Source: Mesostigma viride
Lineage: Eukaryota; Streptophyta; Mesostigmatophyceae; Mesostigmatales; Mesostigmataceae
Direction of reading: 5' to 3'
Assembly: GCA_009746045.1 (NCBI GenBank)
Contig: RPFO01001162.1
Coordinates: 1,048,978 to 1,112,977 of the forward strand
DNA: 64,000 nt
Positions 59,863-64,000 of the stretch are shown piece by piece. Position 1 is the stretch's first letter. Each line of letters starts with the position of its first letter. The translations under genes were made by a program, and so were the position numbers. The notes beneath the pieces were generated by a model. That model worked only from the letters and a program-made list of their open reading frames with translations, was not told the origin of the DNA and did no database searches.

Positions 59863-60506
59863 AGCTGCTTGTCACGTGAGTAACTTTGGTAATACTGCGT
59901 TTCAGCCGTAACCGATTATACTGGCGTGTTCGTCTGAGAAAAACGCATCGAATGCAAGTGGTCTGACCGAATTTGGGGCTCAGACGCAAAAGATCTGAGC
60001 TCCGCCGTCAGCCATACCGCCGTCAGCCATTTCGTCTTGCGTCGTAAAAAGGCGCATTGAATGCAAGTGGTCAGAAGCCCAAGGTGTACTGATGGAGGGG
60101 CGGGGACCTGATGATCAACCACAATTAGATGTTGACGCCCCCTGCGGGCTATAGAATAGCCTAGCTTGTATCCATTGCATGGTAGTCACCGCCGCCATGG
60201 CAGCCAATGTGCCTTGAATTAATGTTTGCCTTATAGTAGCTGTGCGCCCACAATACAGGTCTAGTCACGTGCACCGCGCTAACACATGGTATACACAACC
60301 AGCCATAGCCTTATAGCTTTATGGGCGCGCACATGCGCGATCGAGGTCCACGAGCCACGAGCCACCGTCGAGGTAGCCATGGCTGACGGCGGAGCTCATA
60401 ACTTTCACGTTTGAGCACCGAATTCAGCTGTGAATATCACAATCGCTTCGTCTTTCTAAGACGCACATGCTGATATAATTTTCCGAAGCTATTAATAACG
60501 CAATAT

Positions 60507-62128
60507 ATGACGAGCAAACGCTCCTCGACGCAACGCAGCCTGGCGGCTGCGCTAGGCCATGAAAATACGTCTGCAGCTAGCTCCGGCTGCAGCTTCGCCC
60601 TCAAGTCCGGCAGGCAGCGGTGACACTAGTCGCACACTGGTGGTCGCCCAGCACCCTCCCGGGCTTCATGCCTCGCCTTCAGCCTCTCCTGAGCCCAAAC
60701 GCAGCCGCCCAACCAAACCTAGCTGGTCTGAGCACGACCTTGACGTTGACGGGTTGTTTTCCACCTTTGAGGTTGCCAGACCCGGCTATTTCGACATGCC
60801 ACTGATGCACCCATCAGGATACTGGAGATCGTGTTTTATGGGTCGTACTGCCTCCCTTCTGGACCTGTGCCGGCGCCTTCAAAGCCAAGGGTTAATCGCC
60901 TCGATCCGCAATCGACCTGACGGCCGGGTTTCTCACCGCGGACCTGACTATATATACCTGACCAACTGGTCCCGCCCGCGCCTTCAGCTCGCCGCCCTCT
61001 TTTCCATCCTTCAGCGCTCTGCCGCGGACCTCTGGGCCCCCTCCCCCTTGACCGAATCCAGGTGCCTTCCTCCTCCACCTCCAAGAAGCCATCTCACTGC
61101 ACGTGACGCCCCTCACTGCAGATGTGGCAGCTGTGGGTCGCACGCTGGCTGCTGAGCTCCCCACCATCCCGGGCACCGCGTCACCGCCGCCCTCCTCGCC
61201 TCCCCCCGGCCACCCCCCCCCCTCCGCCTCGATCCACCGAATCCATCACCGCCCAGCTCCGCGACATCGACCAACACCTTTAGGACATGCAATGCAAATA
61301 TCGCCATCGAGGTCCTGCAAAACACTGCAGGCCTCACCGCCCACCTCCTCGCCTCCCCCCGGCCACCCCCCCCCCCTCCGCCTCGATCCACCGAATCCAT
61401 CACCGCCCAGCTCCGCGACATCGACCAACACCTTAAGGACATGCGATGCAAATATCGCCATCGAGGTCCTGCAAAACACTGCAGGCCTCACCGCCCAGGC
61501 GGTGAAGGACATTGCCGCCAATTAAGCCAGCCCCGGCTGGCCTAGCTGGCTGGCGATGCTCCTCCCATCCCGACCTGGACGGCACTGATGCACACCACCT
61601 CCACCACCTCCGCCGTCGCAGCACAGCTCCAGCAGCATGCAGACGCTCGACCTCCGCGAGGAGGCCGAGCTCGCCAAGCACAGCCTCAACGTCATCGTCA
61701 AGAACTTCGACATGGAGGAAGGTGAGAATTCCGAGACTGCTTACGCGTGCGTTTGAGAGAGAAATCCTTGGTCGCATGAGCCTTAATGGTGAGATCGAGC
61801 TGGTCGCCCACCGCCTTCCCCACGCGCGGGGTAAGGCAGGGGCGCCCCCGCTCCTTCTCACCTTTAAGAACCCGGCGGACAAGATTTCTTTTCTCAGACG
61901 CCGCAAGCGGCTCGAGAAGACTCACTTCACCCTTGACGACGACTTGTTGACCCTGGCGCAGCGCAACAACGGCGACGGGAGCTATGGCCGACCTACCTCT
62001 GGACAGCTCCAGCAGACCAAGGCAGGGCAGCCTGTGTACTGGAAGGGGGCGGCCATCTACGTCGGCCACAAGCCCTGGCATGCATGCGACCCCCGCGGCC
62101 CCAGCGACTCCAGACGCCCCAGCTTAAT
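60507..62128 (+). pseudogene. ORF1 of copy E3, frameshifted
   Basis: Starts ATGACGAGCAAACGC like E2. Recognisable parts include AQHPPGLHASPSASPEPKRS, the helical block, HVTPL and AAELPTI, the coiled coil and the C-terminal domain (ARGKAGAPPLLLTFK, DKISFLRRRKRLEKTHFTLD, AGQPVYWKGAAIYVGHKPW). Several frameshifts are present. An in-frame 153-bp tandem duplication lies in the coiled coil (61191-61496). Confidence 0.75.
61191..61496. repeat. 153-bp tandem duplication in the coiled-coil region of E3
   Basis: CCTCCTCGCC starts at 61191 and again at 61344, with near-identical sequence through AGGCCTCACCGCCCA in both. 153 bp is 51 codons, so the duplication would lengthen the coiled coil without shifting frame. 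Confidence 0.85.
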
Positions 62129-62820
62129 TAGGAGAATACAGCAGTAGTAGTGTAGAATAGATAGAACGTGGCCATGTACATGTACGCCTCGTACAGGCAC
62201 TATACCAGCTGATTCACGAGCATTACGTAGCCATGTACATGTGTGCCTATGATGATGTGCCACACTCCAGATGATGCCTAGCTAGCTTTATTTAGTTATG
62301 CTGTGCCCATGCAGATAGATAGCTGCTCTCTAGCTGCTGAGATGCCACGCTCTAGCTTTTGTAGTATATAGCTATGATGATCTTCCCCCCATGCATGACA
62401 GGCTCCCCCTTAGCTGGGCATAGCTTGATAGATCATATGGGGATGCAGGTGCCCTGGTGCACCTAGAGCAAGTGTCGTTTACATTCCCACCCTTGCAGGA
62501 AGTAGCTTATTATAGGCCATATGCATGCCCCTTCTCAAGGGCTATGTGCTATACATATACTCCCAACGGAGTTATGTTCCTAATAGCCTTAGCTTATTAG
62601 CCCTTCAGTACAGCCATGCTATGTCCTGGCTATGCTCATGATCAGATTACTTGCCCACGCTCCTTGTTATTAATTAAACTCGTGCTCCCGTTGGGGAGTC
62701 ACGGAGCACCGATGTGCATGCTTTTAATCCCTGACAGTGTGTGCACAACAGCTGTTAATTGTGCCCTTTCCTAGGAAGAAAGGGCATGAGAACTCCTTTC
62801 TCCTTCATGCCAGACGCATG

Positions 62821-62989
62821 TAGTAGAGGACAGCTCGGATGAGGATTACATCCCCATCTAGTGCTTAACGGTTGGGGGATGATGCAGACGATATTTGTTT
62901 TAACTTTTGTGTAATTATTTTTCTAATGAGATTAGCATAGTACTCCGTGGCATGCCTTTGCGCATGACACGCAAGTACTTACTTACTTA
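62821..62989 (+). mobile_element. LINE family A, 169-bp 3' insertion
   Basis: Flanked by CCAGACGCATG at 62810-62820 and 62990-63000. It holds only the last 13 or so ORF2 codons (VEDSSDEDYIPI, stop), the 3' UTR and an ACTTACTTACTTA tail. Confidence 0.88.
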
Positions 62990-63294
62990 CCAGACGCATG
63001 CCACAGCAGCAATTAATCGGACACGATAAACAATCCGGCAAACTCTGTGGGTGCACTATATAAGACCCATGTGAGCACTGATATCATAACAAGGAGTGTG
63101 GGCAAGTAATCTGATCATAGCCAGGACGTAGCATGGCCGGGCTGTACAAAGGCTAAGCTAAGGCTATGGCTGGTTCAGTGTACCGTGCGTTAGCGGGCAC
63201 GTGACTAGGTATGGTGGCTCGGCTAGTGATTCTAGGCATGTCTGCCATGGCGGCAGTGACTCCAATGGATACAAGCTAGGGCTATTCTAGCCCG

Positions 63295-63906
63295 CAGGGG
63301 GCGACCACACTGTCTTGTGGTTGATCATCAGGTCCCCGCCACTCCAGTACACCTTGGGCTTTCTGGGGGTCCTGCTTGCATGTGGCGAAGGTATTCCGGC
63401 CACAGATCGCGTCGCTGCTGCTGCTGAGCGGGGGTCAGGTCGTCCAGCGTCCAGGTGAGGTCGTGCAACCTCTTGCGACGAGAAAGGAACCGCTGCTTGT
63501 CCTCAGGGGAGGGGAAGTTGAGCAGGACTGGTGGGGGAGCCGCCTTGTCCCGTGAGTGGGGAAGGCGGTGGCACCCACGCAGTTCTACCTCGCCTACCGG
63601 CCAGCCAGGCCCATTCATGAGGGTAAGAAGCTGGTTCTTGAACTCGTCGGCAAGGGTGGTTGACGTCTCACCTGGCTTCTGGGGGAAGCGACGCAGCGCA
63701 CCACTCGGCACTCGCGGAGAGCGCGGTCGGTGGCCTCCCGTTGGTCGGCCTGGCGGTGGTCCTCCAGCTCCTGGAGTTCCGTGGCGATGGCGTCAGTGGT
63801 TGAGGCGGTCGCTGACCACAGCAAGTCCGCGTAGGAGAGCGGCGGGAGGTCGCCAGCATATCCTGCCGGGGTGGCTGGGATGCGATGGTGGCCATCTGCT
63901 CCGCTA
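63295..63906 (-). pseudogene. ORF1 C-terminal half of copy K
   Basis: Reads GETSTTLADEFKNQLLTLMN, VELRGCHRLPHSRDKAAPPP, LLNFPSPEDKQRFLSRRKRL and LTPAQQQQRRDLWPEYLRH, closely matching element G. One codon of the LDDDL motif is missing and the frame is lost near VYW. Residues upstream (SYADLL) continue to 63906 in other frames. Confidence 0.72.
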
Positions 63907-64000
63907 TCGGACATGATAGACAATCCGGTAAGTTCTGTGGGTGCAATAAGACCCATGTGAGCATATCATACCAAGGAGACATGCCCACATGCCAGGGCTT
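63907..64000 (-). mobile_element. Start of a further second-family 3' UTR, running off the window
   Basis: Matches 63010-63080 and 57640-57690 (AATCCGG, GTGGGTGCAATAAGACCCAT). It is the 3' UTR of another minus-oriented copy abutting copy K. Confidence 0.5.

Larger units (their letters stand above)
57461..60071 (-). mobile_element. Element G: complete ORF1-only retrotransposon of a second family
   Basis: Flanked by CAGAAGCCCA at 57451-57460 and 60072-60081, interrupting a sister copy (H). On the minus strand it has a 5' UTR with GCTGACGGCGGAGCTCAGA (about 60020-59995), ORF1 from 59862, the 3' UTR, hairpin CTCCCCAACGGGAG (57499-57486) and a TTAATTAATTATTAA tail. Without the 491-bp element inside it, it measures about 2.1 kb. 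It encodes no ORF2. Confidence 0.8.
57226..60345 (+). mobile_element. Copy H: second ORF1 family, plus orientation, split by element G
   Basis: 57226-57460 encodes the ORF1 C-terminus (DKAAPP, LTFPSREDK, FLSRRKR, LDDDLTPAQQQQRRDLWPEY) and breaks at CAGAAGCCCA. 60082-60345 resumes with the final codons (KVYW) and the 3' UTR. A stretch at about 62590-62664 appears to continue this 3' UTR beyond copy E3. Confidence 0.7.
60346..62590 (+). mobile_element. Family E ORF1-only retrotransposon, copy E3
   Basis: 5' UTR with CCACGAGCCACGAGCCACC and GCTGACGGCGGAGCTCA, degenerate ORF1 (60507-62128), 3' UTR, hairpin ACTCCCAACGGAGT (62559-62572) and a poor tail. It interrupts the 3' UTR of copy H. The exact target duplication is blurred (CTTATAGCTT versus CTTAGCTTAT). 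Confidence 0.72.
62665..63906 (-). mobile_element. Copy K: second ORF1 family, minus orientation, 5'-truncated
   Basis: The 3' end lies at left: TTAATTAA tail, hairpin CTCCCCAACGGGAG (62698-62685), 3' UTR, then the ORF1 C-terminal half (63906 down to about 63295). A 169-bp LINE A piece interrupts the 3' UTR. It serves as the empty-site control for the 491-bp element. Confidence 0.72.

Overview
This is eukaryotic nuclear DNA. Short GT-AG exons with matching phases, GC-rich coding sequence, very long repeat-filled introns, L1-like non-LTR retrotransposons and a TGTAA downstream of one gene suggest a green alga (chlorophyte). That assignment is an inference. No bacterial-type genes, operons, rRNA, tRNA or CRISPR array were recognised.

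Left part (1-14.2 kb): one xanthine dehydrogenase/aldehyde oxidase-type molybdo-flavoenzyme gene on the minus strand. It starts at 14176 and runs off the left edge. I could join 14 exons with consistent phases, giving 868 codons. They cover both 2Fe-2S domains, the FAD domain and the start of the molybdenum domain. Five of its introns carry large micro- or minisatellites.

Middle (14.2-37 kb): a divergent intergenic region holds a 976-bp inverted-repeat element. Next comes a plus-strand four-exon gene (16669-36739) for an unrecognised, largely disordered protein of 851 residues. Its third intron is 16.6 kb long and is almost entirely one array of about 499 copies of a 32-bp unit.

Right part (37-64 kb): mostly mobile DNA with a single apparently intact cellular gene, an intronless class I methyltransferase with a 68-residue His/Gly-rich insert (52181-53035). 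The rest is a dense nest of non-LTR retrotransposon copies whose insertion history can be read from 10-11 bp target-site duplications. Two families appear as complete units encoding only an L1 ORF1-like protein, with no reverse transcriptase (44981-46920 and 57461-60071). Separate 5'-truncated copies carry only the C-terminus of ORF2. ORF1-only and ORF2-bearing copies share a small 3' hairpin, with paired changes in its stem, followed by an AT-rich short-repeat tail. Several DNA transposons have jumped into these elements, including a TTAA-flanked piggyBac-like one; paralogous empty sites in the same window confirm most of the insertions.

The best candidate for an undescribed system is this pairing: ORF1-only elements related to mammalian HAL1 in concept, probably mobilised by ORF2-bearing relatives through the shared 3' hairpin.
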